Positions 1 through 6,529 of a DNA stretch of 8,090 nt are shown here, one piece after another. A program made the position numbers and the translations under genes. This DNA is from Chloroflexia bacterium (GTDB taxonomy: Bacteria > Chloroflexota > Chloroflexia > Thermomicrobiales > UBA6265). The first letter of the stretch is position 1. Each line of letters starts with the position of its first letter. The notes beneath the pieces were generated by a model. It had not been told where the DNA came from and made no database searches. It was given only the letters and a program-made list of their open reading frames with translations. The stretch covers positions 1 through 8,090 of the forward strand of contig JACCYK010000398.1 of the NCBI GenBank assembly GCA_013696525.1, in the 5' to 3' direction.

Positions 1-971
1 GCGGTGTCCAGGCCCAAGGCTCGGAGAAGGTCGGCCCGCCGCGCCGCAAACCCCGGCTTCACCGGATCCGGGCCGTCGGCCAGGATGACGTCGGCCGTGG
101 CGAGATGATACGGGAGAACCCAGCCCATGGCCTCGCGGTGATAGCCCTCCGCCAGCATCTCCCGGCAGGCTCCCACGAAATAGGCGCGCAGATGGGGATG
201 GAGCTTGTGCTGGAACGGGCCCGGCGTCCGCCGGACCGCGAGCGCCAGGTCGAAGCCGGCGATCGCCTCGTCCAGGAAGCGCTCAATTCGCTCCGGGCTG
301 AGGTTCGACAGGCCCAGGATCGCGAGCAGATCCTCATGGAGGTCGACCCGGTCGTACGCGGCGAGGACCTGGCGCAGGCGCAGCAGCGTCCGGCCGCCCA
401 TCTTCGGCGGGTTCAGGGTCGCCACCCAGAGGGCGGCCGTGGCGAAGGTCGTCGTGTAGCCAAGGATGTTGACCTCGCCCGAAGCGCCCATGGTTGCCCG
501 TGCCGTCTCCAGTAGCGAGAGCGCCCCCGCCAATCCTTGGCGCTCGTACTGGAGGCGGGCACACACCCAGCGCCGGCGTGGGTAGTCGCGCCGGACCTCG
601 GCTTGGAGGTCGTGGAGCAGGCCGTCGGGGTCGTGAAGGACACTGTCGACCAACAAGTGGTGGGCAATCTCCGGGTTGCCCAGCACGGCGGCGGCGGAGC
701 GATAGTCGGTGACCGGCTTGAGGCCGGCCTCGATCGCGATGCCACCGTACGACTCCTCGATGATGCCGGACCACGGATCCGGGTTTGCCAGCAACTGGCT
801 GTCATCGGCGAAGATGAGATGGAGATCGACGTCCTTATCGGCCGGGAACGGCGCCTCGTCCGCCATCGTCGTGATGCCGCCGACCAGATGCGCGGCACGG
901 AGACCGGGCCATTGCTCGATGTTGTCTTTGACCCAGGCCCGGGCCGTGAGCTTGGCTTGTTTCGCGTTCAA
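1..971 (-). CDS. Nucleotidyltransferase-like protein, 3' end cut by window
   Basis: Reading the minus strand from 971 gives 323 open codons that leave the window still open, so the C-terminus is missing. Near the N-terminus VGG (about residues 30-32) is followed by KDVDLHLIF (46-54). This resembles the hGG/hGS...DxD active site of the polymerase-beta-type nucleotidyltransferases, the fold of aminoglycoside and lincosamide nucleotidyltransferases. IAIEAGL (78-84) could supply the third carboxylate. The rest is mostly helical and Leu/Ala/Arg-rich, with LHPHLRAYFVGACREML near 258-273. The start is the TTG at 971-969, because GAGGAG lies 8 bases upstream; the in-frame GTG at 980 overlaps that site. 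The spacing between GG and DxD (about 15 residues) is a little longer than usual, so activity is not assured. The substrate is unknown, and antibiotic modification should not be assumed. The fold call is moderate; the reading frame is firm. Confidence 0.72.
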   Translation of the reverse strand, partial: MNAKQAKLTARAWVKDNIEQWPGLRAAHLVGGITTMADEAPFPADKDVDLHLIFADDSQLLANPDPWSGIIEESYGGIAIEAGLKPVTDYRSAAAVLGNPEIAHHLLVDSVLHDPDGLLHDLQAEVRRDYPRRRWVCARLQYERQGLAGALSLLETARATMGASGEVNILGYTTTFATAALWVATLNPPKMGGRTLLRLRQVLAAYDRVDLHEDLLAILGLSNLSPERIERFLDEAIAGFDLALAVRRTPGPFQHKLHPHLRAYFVGACREMLAEGYHREAMGWVLPYHLATADVILADGPDPVKPGFAARRADLLRALGLDT

Positions 972-979
972 GACAATCA

Positions 980-985
980 CTCCTC
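980..985 (-). promoter_or_regulatory. Ribosome binding site deciding a TTG start
   Basis: On the minus strand the sequence is GAGGAG, followed by 8 bases and then TTG at 971-969. The alternative in-frame GTG at 980-978 shares a base with this site and could not use it, so the TTG is preferred as the start of the nucleotidyltransferase-like gene. Confidence 0.6.
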
Positions 986-1263
986 GCTGTCGAACATCAG
1001 GAGGGCCAGGTCCAAGCGGACGCGACGAAGGAAGACGCCGGCAGCGGGCTGGGCACGGTGATCTGTTCGCGATTGATGCCAGGAAGCATCCCTCGCGGTG
1101 CGGCCGAACGGGCTCGGCATTTGGAGTCTAGTGGGGGCCGATTGCCACGGGAATGCCAGAAACCTGCCATTTGCGGAGCAGAGGAGGTGACTCGCCGATG
1201 ACCGGGCGTGGGAGGCGAAGGACCCGCGCTTGTCACCCGCGGCGAGTGTGGACGGGATCAACA

Positions 1264-1276
1264 GGGGTTTCGCCCC
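1264..1276 (-). terminator. Weak hairpin just after the synthetase stop
   Basis: Four bases after the synthetase stop codon the minus strand reads GGGG-CGAAA-CCCC, a 4-bp GC stem with a 5-base loop. No run of T follows, so it is at best a weak or Rho-assisted end. The position is right; the structure is small enough to arise by chance in GC-rich DNA. Confidence 0.25.
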
Positions 1277-1279
1277 GCC

Positions 1280-3250
1280 CTAGTTCCCGGCTTCGACCCG
1301 CCCGGCATCGGCGACGGCCGCCACCGCCGCCGGGTTTTCCAGCGCGGTGATGTCGCCTGGCGGGAGGCCGAGATAGGCGGCGCGGATCACGCGGCGCATG
1401 ATCTTGGCGTTGCGCGTTTTCGGTAGGTCCGCGACGAAGATCACTCGCTCCGGCCGCAGGGCGGCGCCAAGCTGGGCCGCGATCGTCTGGCGGACCGCGG
1501 CCGACACCTCCGGTGACGGTTCATGGCCCGGTCGCGGCACCGCGAAGACGACGACGCACTCGCCCTTGATCGGATGTGGCACGCCGATCGCGGCCGCTTC
1601 CTGCACCGCCTCGTGCGCCACCGCCGCCGATTCCACCTCGGCCGGCCCCACCCGTTTGCCGGCCACCTTCAGCGTATCGTCGGAACGGCCCCGGATGAAC
1701 CAGAAGCCCTCGTCGTCGATCTCCGCCCAGTCGCCATGGACCCAGACGTCCGAGAACCGCGACCAGTACGTCTCGAGGTAGCGCTCCCGGTCGCGCCAAA
1801 AGCCGCGGGTCATCCCCACCCACGGTTGCCGTACCACGAGCTCGCCGACCGTGCCGCGCACCGGGTTGCCCTGGTCGTCAACCACATCGGCATCCATCCC
1901 CGGCACCGGGCCGGTGAAGGCGCACGGCTTGACCGGCTTCAGGGTGACGCCGCCGACGATGCCGCCGCCCGTTTCCGTCCCCCCCGAGTAGTTGATGATC
2001 GGGCACCGGCCGCCGCCGACCTCCTGGAAATACCAGCGCCAGGGATCGGGGTTCCAGGTCTCGCCGGTGGAGCCCAGGACTCGCAACGAGCTCAGGTCCC
2101 GGTCCCGTACCCACTCGACCCCCTTGCCCATCAAGGAGCGGATCGCGGTCGGCGCCACGCCCAGGACCGTGGCCCGATGGTCCTCCACCAGGCGCCAGAG
2201 CCGGTCTGGATCGGGGTAGTCTGGCGTGCCTTCGAACACGAGTAGAGTGGCGCCGAGCAGGAGACCGCCCGCGATCGCCCACGGCCCCATCATCCAGCCC
2301 AGATCGGTGAGCCAGAAGAGCGTGTCATCGGCTTGGAGGTCGAAGCAGTAGGCGAGATCGTGGGCCGCCTTGATCGGGAAGCCGGCGTGGACATGGAGCG
2401 CGCCTTTGGGCCGGCCGGTGGTGCCGGAGGTGTAGATGATCATATAGGGGTCGTTGGCCGCGGTATCGACGGTCTCGAAGCGCTCCGGCACGCCGTCCGT
2501 CGCCTCGTGCCACCAGACGTCGCGTCCCTCGTCCCAGGGAATCTCCTGGCCGGTGTGGCGTACCACCAGGCAGCGGCCGACGGTCGGGGCGGCGGCGATC
2601 GCCTCGTCGGCGATCCGCTTCATCGGCACCGTGGCGCCCCGCCGGCGGGCGCCGTCGCAGGTAATCAGCAACGTCGCCTCGCCGTCGCGCAGCCGGGAGG
2701 CGATCGCGTCCGGCCCGAAGCCGGAGAACATTGGCAGGTAGATGGCCCCCAGCTTGCCGCAGGCGAGGGTGGCTATAGCTGTTTCCGGCAGCATCGGCAG
2801 GAAAATGCCGACCCGGTCCCCGTGGCCAACCCCGAGCCGCCGCAGGGCATGGGCCAGGCGATCGGTCTCGCTCAGCAGCTGACGATAGGTGAGCGTGCGG
2901 ACCTCGCCGTCATCCCCTTCCCAGATGATCGCCCGGCGATCGCCGGCGCCATTGCCAACGTGCCGGTCGAGCGCGTTCTGGACATAATTGAAATGGCCGC
3001 CGGGGAACCACTCCGCCCAGGGCGGCCCCGCCGCCAGATCAAGTACCCGCTCGTACGGGGTGGTCCATTCCAGCTCCAGGTCGCGCACCACGGCGCCCCA
3101 ATAGCCGGCCGGGTCGGTGACGCTGTAGCGGAACCAGTCGTCGTAGCTCGCGTAGCCCTCGGCTTCGAAGAAACGCCGTAGCCGGCTGCGGGCGATCACC
3201 GCGGCGTTCGGTGTCCACACCACCTCGTTATCCGGGCCCGGGTCGTGCAT
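1280..3250 (-). CDS. AMP-forming acyl-CoA synthetase (acetyl-CoA synthetase family)
   Basis: Predicted to activate a carboxylic acid with ATP to an acyl-AMP and transfer it to CoA in the cytoplasm. With the start at 3250 it is 656 aa, the usual size of the Acs family, and it has an Acs-type N-terminal segment (YDDWFRYSV, PAGYW, WFPGGHFNYVQNALD). Adenylation motifs are in order: YTSGTTGRPKG (273-283) binds phosphates, TDLGWMMGPW and FEGTPDYP are Acs hallmarks, YSGGTETG (421-428), VHGDWAE (505-511), RGRSDDTLKVAGKR (520-533) and PKTRNAKIMRR with the catalytic lysine at about 616. Acs has DTWWQTETG where this protein has NYSGGTETG, so the tryptophan that limits the pocket to acetate is glycine. 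A larger acid is therefore likely and I give no acs symbol. Starts: ATG 3286 overlaps the upstream gene and has no ribosome site; ATG 3259 has GGAGG only 2 bases away; ATG 3250 has it 11 bases away and is preferred. It lies 16 bases after the upstream gene and may be co-transcribed with it. Confidence 0.93.
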   Translation of the reverse strand: MHDPGPDNEVVWTPNAAVIARSRLRRFFEAEGYASYDDWFRYSVTDPAGYWGAVVRDLELEWTTPYERVLDLAAGPPWAEWFPGGHFNYVQNALDRHVGNGAGDRRAIIWEGDDGEVRTLTYRQLLSETDRLAHALRRLGVGHGDRVGIFLPMLPETAIATLACGKLGAIYLPMFSGFGPDAIASRLRDGEATLLITCDGARRRGATVPMKRIADEAIAAAPTVGRCLVVRHTGQEIPWDEGRDVWWHEATDGVPERFETVDTAANDPYMIIYTSGTTGRPKGALHVHAGFPIKAAHDLAYCFDLQADDTLFWLTDLGWMMGPWAIAGGLLLGATLLVFEGTPDYPDPDRLWRLVEDHRATVLGVAPTAIRSLMGKGVEWVRDRDLSSLRVLGSTGETWNPDPWRWYFQEVGGGRCPIINYSGGTETGGGIVGGVTLKPVKPCAFTGPVPGMDADVVDDQGNPVRGTVGELVVRQPWVGMTRGFWRDRERYLETYWSRFSDVWVHGDWAEIDDEGFWFIRGRSDDTLKVAGKRVGPAEVESAAVAHEAVQEAAAIGVPHPIKGECVVVFAVPRPGHEPSPEVSAAVRQTIAAQLGAALRPERVIFVADLPKTRNAKIMRRVIRAAYLGLPPGDITALENPAAVAAVADAGRVEAGN

Positions 3251-3266
3251 GTGGGGCATCGCCTCC

Positions 3267-4250
3267 CTACCTAAAGCCTTCATCATCGCCGAACGTGGTC
3301 AGGGGAAGCGGTAGTTGGTCAATATCTGCAAAGTCCGTTGGAGTCGGTATTTTGTGCTCTTTGAGCAGCGTGATGTATTTATACTCACGCCGTTGGAATG
3401 CGATTTGGACATTTGTGTTGGCGGTCGACCGCCTCGTAAATCGCCACTGGTCAGTCGTGCCTGCCACTCGCGCGAACCAGCCCTTGAATGCCGTGCCCCG
3501 AAGATTGTCAATCATCTTTCTCACTCGGCGTCGAAGCAGATCGTGCTGGTCTGGTAGATATGCCCACAATCCGTTGCTGTCTCGGCAAACGTCTTCAACG
3601 CTGAAGCTAGATCGCCTTTCGAGGAAGAACACTTTCAGCGTTTGAAGCAACGACTGCGCGAGATCCCAGTCCGGTGAGGACGGTTCGTAGGGGAGCCGCT
3701 CGAGTGGGAGATCCGTGAACCGAATGTTCCAGCCTTCTCGGAGAGAGGCGGAAAGGGATGCATCGGACAACTGATCGAGCTGAATGGACGTGCGATCCTG
3801 GTTCACGCGGATGAGGCCAAGCCCGTTTGCCTTCATCTTGCTCAAGGCCAGAACAGCATCGACAGCTGAGCGCACCAATAATTCGGCCGCGCTGAGAACA
3901 AAGAAAACGGCGTCGACTCGGTGGCTGGATGAACTTGCTACAGTGAGTCGTCCCTGCCGGACTACCTCGAGTCCCTGCATCGTCAGATAGGACGACACTT
4001 GTTGTTCTTCCACGCTGTCTGGGCCGCTCTTACACTCGATCAGCAAAGAGAGGTTGATATCGCTCCTAGTTACCAAAATATCTGGAACGAATCGGTTTCC
4101 CGTGGGATCCACCATCGGGATCTCCAGGCCGTCAAGGACATAGCCGAGATTCCCAAGGATCGGCGAAACCGCCTGGTCTCCGCCCATGATGAGCGATATC
4201 AGCCCACTGACAAGCTGCCGATGGCTCAGAACGAGCGGACCTTCACTCAT
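3267..4250 (-). CDS. PD-(D/E)XK nuclease-like protein, 327 aa
   Basis: I do not recognise this as a named family. The N-terminal third contains FVPDILVTRSD, then LSLLIECKSG: Pro56-Asp57 and Glu72-Cys73-Lys74, separated by 14 residues. This is the PD-x(n)-(D/E)xK layout of restriction-endonuclease-like nucleases, and the spacing and the hydrophobic strand before Glu fit. EEQQVSSYL (81-89) could supply the conserved Gln helix seen in several of these families. The C-terminal part (about 208-275; FFLERRSSFSVEDVC, then LLRRRVRKMIDNLRG, then a short WFARV...QWRFTRR hairpin) has the order of a winged helix, which would bind DNA; that is inference from pattern. There is no signal peptide or membrane segment. 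Its ATG overlaps the stop of the upstream gene (ATGA), implying translational coupling and joint function. GC is clearly lower than in the flanking genes, suggesting transfer. It could belong to a defence, restriction or repair system, or the fold could be degenerate. Confidence 0.8.
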   Translation of the reverse strand: MSEGPLVLSHRQLVSGLISLIMGGDQAVSPILGNLGYVLDGLEIPMVDPTGNRFVPDILVTRSDINLSLLIECKSGPDSVEEQQVSSYLTMQGLEVVRQGRLTVASSSSHRVDAVFFVLSAAELLVRSAVDAVLALSKMKANGLGLIRVNQDRTSIQLDQLSDASLSASLREGWNIRFTDLPLERLPYEPSSPDWDLAQSLLQTLKVFFLERRSSFSVEDVCRDSNGLWAYLPDQHDLLRRRVRKMIDNLRGTAFKGWFARVAGTTDQWRFTRRSTANTNVQIAFQRREYKYITLLKEHKIPTPTDFADIDQLPLPLTTFGDDEGFR

Positions 4251-5362
4251 GCAAGCGTGATCCTGGCATCGACGTAGTGCTGGAGATTGGTGAGTAGGCG
4301 TGCGAGTACGTTTCCACAGGTGTCTGAATGCAGGTATGCTCGAAGAAAACCTGGTGTGATCTCAAAGTCAACTTTGTGGTTTGTATGGAGATCAACTGCC
4401 TTCACAACGTAGTGGCCGCTATCGCCTCTTGCAATTGGTGTTCCGGACAACCGAAATGGTTCCGCGCAACTGAAGAGAACGGAGATTACCTGTTCAAGGG
4501 ATCGTTGTGATTGCCGCTCGGGAAACGCAATGACCGCGGTCTCGCCGGCAGGGGTTAGCCGTCCGTCAGTTTCCGACCATCGCAATCGGAATCGACCCTC
4601 CCATTCTTCAATGAGATCCGCGTATCTGGCGCGGAGCCCATCCACGATCTCCTCATGGAGCCTGAATGAGTTGCCGCGCGCCGTGACTTTGCCTGAAGCA
4701 GTTACGATGCTCGTCGTCAACTGATCGCCATCACTCCAGCGCCGCGCGATGCTTGCTGACCAAAGCGCCAGATTTGCGGCAAGGATAGGAGATTCGCGAT
4801 AGGCGTTAAGTCTTGGCCGCGCATCGCCAAGAGCGCCGATACGGAATACCAGACTATCGTCGAGGAACTCCTCTTCAGGAATGCTCTCTTGGTATATGCC
4901 AGTCGCCACCGCAAACTTCGTTGTGAGAACACGCGGCACGCCAAGTTTCCCAATCCAGTCTTCCATCTGGTGCGTCGGCAGCCAAAAGCTGTCGAGGTTC
5001 CGTGTCCCGAGGATGAGACCTCGAATCGCTTTGTCGGAATCCGCGGCGGGTGAGATCGAATGCAGCACCCAAAAGCGGCCATCAAGCGCGTCCAGGAAGA
5101 ACGGTACCCCGGCTTTTCCGATGCGGAGTTGGAAGATGCTGTGATCATCGGTGGATGCAACGTCTACAGGACTCCGGGGACTACTCCGCTCGAAAAAACT
5201 GGCAACGTCAAGCGATTCACCGTTCCGCCGCGGGATGTTTGCCTCCACGAGGTATGTCTTGAGGAGATGGTGGCCCCGCTTGTGCCGATCAGTTCCGAGC
5301 AGGTGGTTATAGCCAGTCGTCATCCATTCATCAAGCGCTATGGCAAGCGATTTTCGATCCAT
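4247..5362 (-). CDS. Unrecognised protein paired with the nuclease-like gene
   Basis: First gene of the low-GC pair, 371 aa from the preferred ATG at 5362 (MDRKSLAIALDEWM). The frame is open to ATG 5434 (395 aa) and has another ATG at 5395. I prefer 5362 because the N-terminus reads naturally there, because 5434 would leave only 45 bases to the divergent gene, and because a possible -10 (GATAAT, minus 5429-5424) lies downstream of 5434. None of the starts has a strong ribosome site. The protein is soluble in character, without signal peptide, membrane helix, Walker motif, or nuclease or helicase signature that I can see. In the 371-aa numbering, the segment around 97-136 (FWVLHSISP, ILGTRNLDSFWLP, HQMEDWIGKL) looks like a compact alpha/beta domain. 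A central acidic helix holds YADLIEEWEG (247-256), and the C-terminus has HYVVKAVDLHTNHKVDFEITPGF (316-338). The 4-base overlap with the nuclease-like gene suggests the two products act together. Function unknown. Confidence 0.75.
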   Translation of the reverse strand: MDRKSLAIALDEWMTTGYNHLLGTDRHKRGHHLLKTYLVEANIPRRNGESLDVASFFERSSPRSPVDVASTDDHSIFQLRIGKAGVPFFLDALDGRFWVLHSISPAADSDKAIRGLILGTRNLDSFWLPTHQMEDWIGKLGVPRVLTTKFAVATGIYQESIPEEEFLDDSLVFRIGALGDARPRLNAYRESPILAANLALWSASIARRWSDGDQLTTSIVTASGKVTARGNSFRLHEEIVDGLRARYADLIEEWEGRFRLRWSETDGRLTPAGETAVIAFPERQSQRSLEQVISVLFSCAEPFRLSGTPIARGDSGHYVVKAVDLHTNHKVDFEITPGFLRAYLHSDTCGNVLARLLTNLQHYVDARITLA

Positions 5363-5463
5363 CGCGAGTCTCGACTTTACACTGGATAATCCCATCTGGA
5401 CGTGGCCTGCATCGTGCCGAACCATTATCCACATTCTGATAGCTCGTAACGCAATAGAAAAGC
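5363..5463. promoter_or_regulatory. Divergent promoter region with 8-base inverted repeat
   Basis: This AT-richer stretch separates the left-going low-GC pair from the right-going 283-aa gene. It contains TGGATAAT at 5383-5390 and its exact reverse complement ATTATCCA at 5424-5431, with 33 bases between the arms. On the minus strand GATAAT (5429-5424) matches a -10 box at five of six positions; TTGCGT 19 bases upstream (5454-5449) is a poor -35. If used, transcription would start near 5417 and favour the 5395 or 5362 start codon. No good promoter was found on the plus strand. Confidence 0.35.
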
Positions 5464-5479
5464 AGAAGGAGCACGAACA

Positions 5480-6331
5480 ATGTCATCACGGCCACGCTGG
5501 CGCTTCTGGGAAAAAGAGCGTCCGCCGGAACCGGATCCACCCGAGGCGCCACCGACGCGGCGCCCTTCGCGCTGGCAGCGGCCGCCATTGGCCGACCCGG
5601 CCCAGCGGGACAAGCTCGATCAGCTCCGCCGCCGCCGCGAAATGATCGCCCACGATTTGGAGCGAGCCGAGTCCGCCCGCCAGCCGGACAATCCCTGGCA
5701 GGAACGGATCGCCCTGCTCGATGCCTCGCTGGCGACGATCGGGGCCGATCTCGCCGCGGTCGATCATCTGCCGCCGGAGCCGGGTTTTTCGCTGCCGGCG
5801 ACACCGATCACGGGCATCGAGGCCACGGGCGGCGAGCCGGCCGCGATCACCTTTCAGATCGGTCCGGAACGGTTCGTCTTCGAGGAGGAGACCGATTGGG
5901 ACCAGCGCGGCGGCCCCGTCGTCCGCGGCGAACTGCGGCGGCGGGCGGGTGAAGTCGCTCGTCTGGTCCCGGCGGACATCCCGATCGATGGGCGCGACGC
6001 CCTAATCGCGCATTTGACCGATAGCGTGACCGTCTTCGCCACTGACTTGCGCGACCGCGCGCTGGAAGGCGAACCGCTGCCGGTGCAGCCAACGCTGGCC
6101 GGCTTGGCCCGACCCGATCCGGATTTTGGCGGCTGGCGTGACTGGCGGGGCGCCTCCGCCACCGCCGCCCGTCGCGCCTGGCGCCGGCAGCAGCTTCATG
6201 CCGAATCAATCCGGCTGCTGACCGAACGTGAGACCGAGCTAGAGGACCGCGCCAAATGGGCCGAGCGCCTCCCCGTCGCCCGCCGCCGCCTGGCCGATCT
6301 CGATGAGCAAATTGCCAACGTTGAGCAGTAA
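5480..6331 (+). CDS. Hypothetical protein, 283 aa, coiled-coil-like ends
   Basis: Not recognised. The start is firm: AGAAGGAG at 5464-5471 lies 8 bases before the ATG. The N-terminus is basic and proline-rich (MSSRPRWRFWEKERPPEPDPPEAPP, about residues 1-36) and likely disordered. A heptad-like charged segment follows (about 42-95: RDKLDQLRRRREMIAHDLERAE, then ERIALLDASLATIGADLAAVD), typical of a short coiled coil. The middle (about 103-165) reads as beta strands, including AAITFQIGPERFVFEEETDW. A second Arg/Glu-rich helical segment (about 225-283: ARRAWRRQQLHAESIRLLTERETELEDRAKW) ends the protein. There is no signal peptide, membrane helix or enzyme motif. It has the GC-rich codon use of the host-like genes, unlike its left neighbour. 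A structural or scaffold role is possible, but nothing fixes it. It stands alone: 263 bases separate it from the oxidase. Confidence 0.85.
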   Translation: MSSRPRWRFWEKERPPEPDPPEAPPTRRPSRWQRPPLADPAQRDKLDQLRRRREMIAHDLERAESARQPDNPWQERIALLDASLATIGADLAAVDHLPPEPGFSLPATPITGIEATGGEPAAITFQIGPERFVFEEETDWDQRGGPVVRGELRRRAGEVARLVPADIPIDGRDALIAHLTDSVTVFATDLRDRALEGEPLPVQPTLAGLARPDPDFGGWRDWRGASATAARRAWRRQQLHAESIRLLTERETELEDRAKWAERLPVARRRLADLDEQIANVEQ

Positions 6332-6400
6332 TTCGAGCCCCGATTAATCATCGGCAGGCGACGATCGCCGCGAGCCCCGGCCCGCCGCGACCGGCGAGAT

Positions 6401-6431
6401 TGTCGCGGCCGATCGTGTCGCGGCCTGATCG
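6401..6431. repeat. Two-copy 15-base near-tandem repeat
   Basis: TGTCGCGGCC followed by GATCG (6401-6415) is repeated directly as TGTCGCGGCC followed by TGATCG (6416-6431), differing by one extra T. It lies in the GC-rich half of the gap upstream of the oxidase. Role unknown; possibly slippage. Confidence 0.6.
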
Positions 6432-6500
6432 CGTGGTCCGGCCATACGGCCAGATTCCGCATCACCAGGAGACCGACCCGGCGACCGACGCTTCACCCTA

Positions 6501-6529
6501 TTGCGCCGTGAATTAGCATACGCTAAACT
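6501..6529 (+). promoter_or_regulatory. Candidate sigma-70-type promoter of the oxidase operon
   Basis: TTGCGC (6501-6506) and TAAACT (6524-6529) are separated by 17 bases and match the -35 and -10 consensus at three and four of six positions. The -10 overlaps the right arm of the TTAGC-ATAC-GCTAA palindrome, so a bound repressor would block it. This would give a 5' leader of about 60 bases. The boxes are weak; the AT-rich setting and the overlap are the main support. Confidence 0.35.
6513..6526. promoter_or_regulatory. Palindromic operator-like site, metalloregulator geometry
   Basis: TTAGC-ATAC-GCTAA is a perfect 5+5 inverted repeat around a 4-base spacer. The core TAGC-N4-GCTA is the same as that of the E. 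coli MntR box (ATAGC...GCTAT) and is close in style to DtxR/IdeR boxes (TTAGG...CCTAA), from general knowledge of those families. A further TTAGCA lies at 6535-6540, 22 bases downstream of the first. The genes downstream are a copper oxidase and a likely metal permease, which fits metal-dependent control. No regulator gene is present in the window, so the identity of the binding protein is inferred. Confidence 0.45.

Larger units (their letters stand above)
972..1279. other. Intergenic gap, 308 bases, no convincing gene
   Basis: This gap separates the synthetase stop from the nucleotidyltransferase-like start; both genes are on the minus strand. Open frames here (for example minus 977-1261) have poor composition, no ribosome site and no recognisable motif. 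On the minus strand TTCCCG and TAGACT lie 17 bases apart (1153-1148 and 1130-1125), a weak sigma-70-like pair that could drive the left gene. GGCATT (1116-1121) and AATGCC (1152-1157) could pair across a 30-base loop, but nothing else supports a structured RNA. I looked for a tRNA and a T-box core and found neither. Confidence 0.5.

Noticed and set aside
334..898. Overlapping minus-strand frames of 146 and 161 codons
   Set aside because: They are Arg/Pro/Ser-rich shadows; the frame read from TTG 971 gives a natural protein with a nucleotidyltransferase motif across the same bases.
537..1061. 174-codon plus-strand frame opposite the left gene
   Set aside because: It is the antisense of a GC-biased coding frame, with Val/Gly/Arg excess and no recognisable motif.
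977..1261. 94-codon open frame on the minus strand between the synthetase and the nucleotidyltransferase-like gene
   Set aside because: The composition is Ser/Arg/Pro-rich with no motif and no ribosome site, as expected of a chance frame in GC-rich DNA.
972..1279. Possible tRNA or T-box leader in the gap
   Set aside because: No cloverleaf arms, no conserved T-loop in register and no T-box core could be found.
1523..3181. Long plus-strand frames of 240 and 282 codons opposite the synthetase
   Set aside because: The minus strand has every adenylation motif in order; the opposite frames are the usual antisense of GC-rich coding DNA.
3240..5480. Transposon ends or target duplication around the low-GC pair
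   Set aside because: I compared the sequences at both edges and saw no terminal inverted repeat or direct duplication; no transposase or integrase is present.
5331..5804. 157-codon minus-strand frame spanning the divergent promoter
   Set aside because: It overlaps two better supported genes and is Arg/Pro/Ala-rich without a ribosome site.
6340..6354. Rho-independent terminator after the 283-aa gene
   Set aside because: The stem is only 5 bp and no T run follows, so I did not list it as a terminator.
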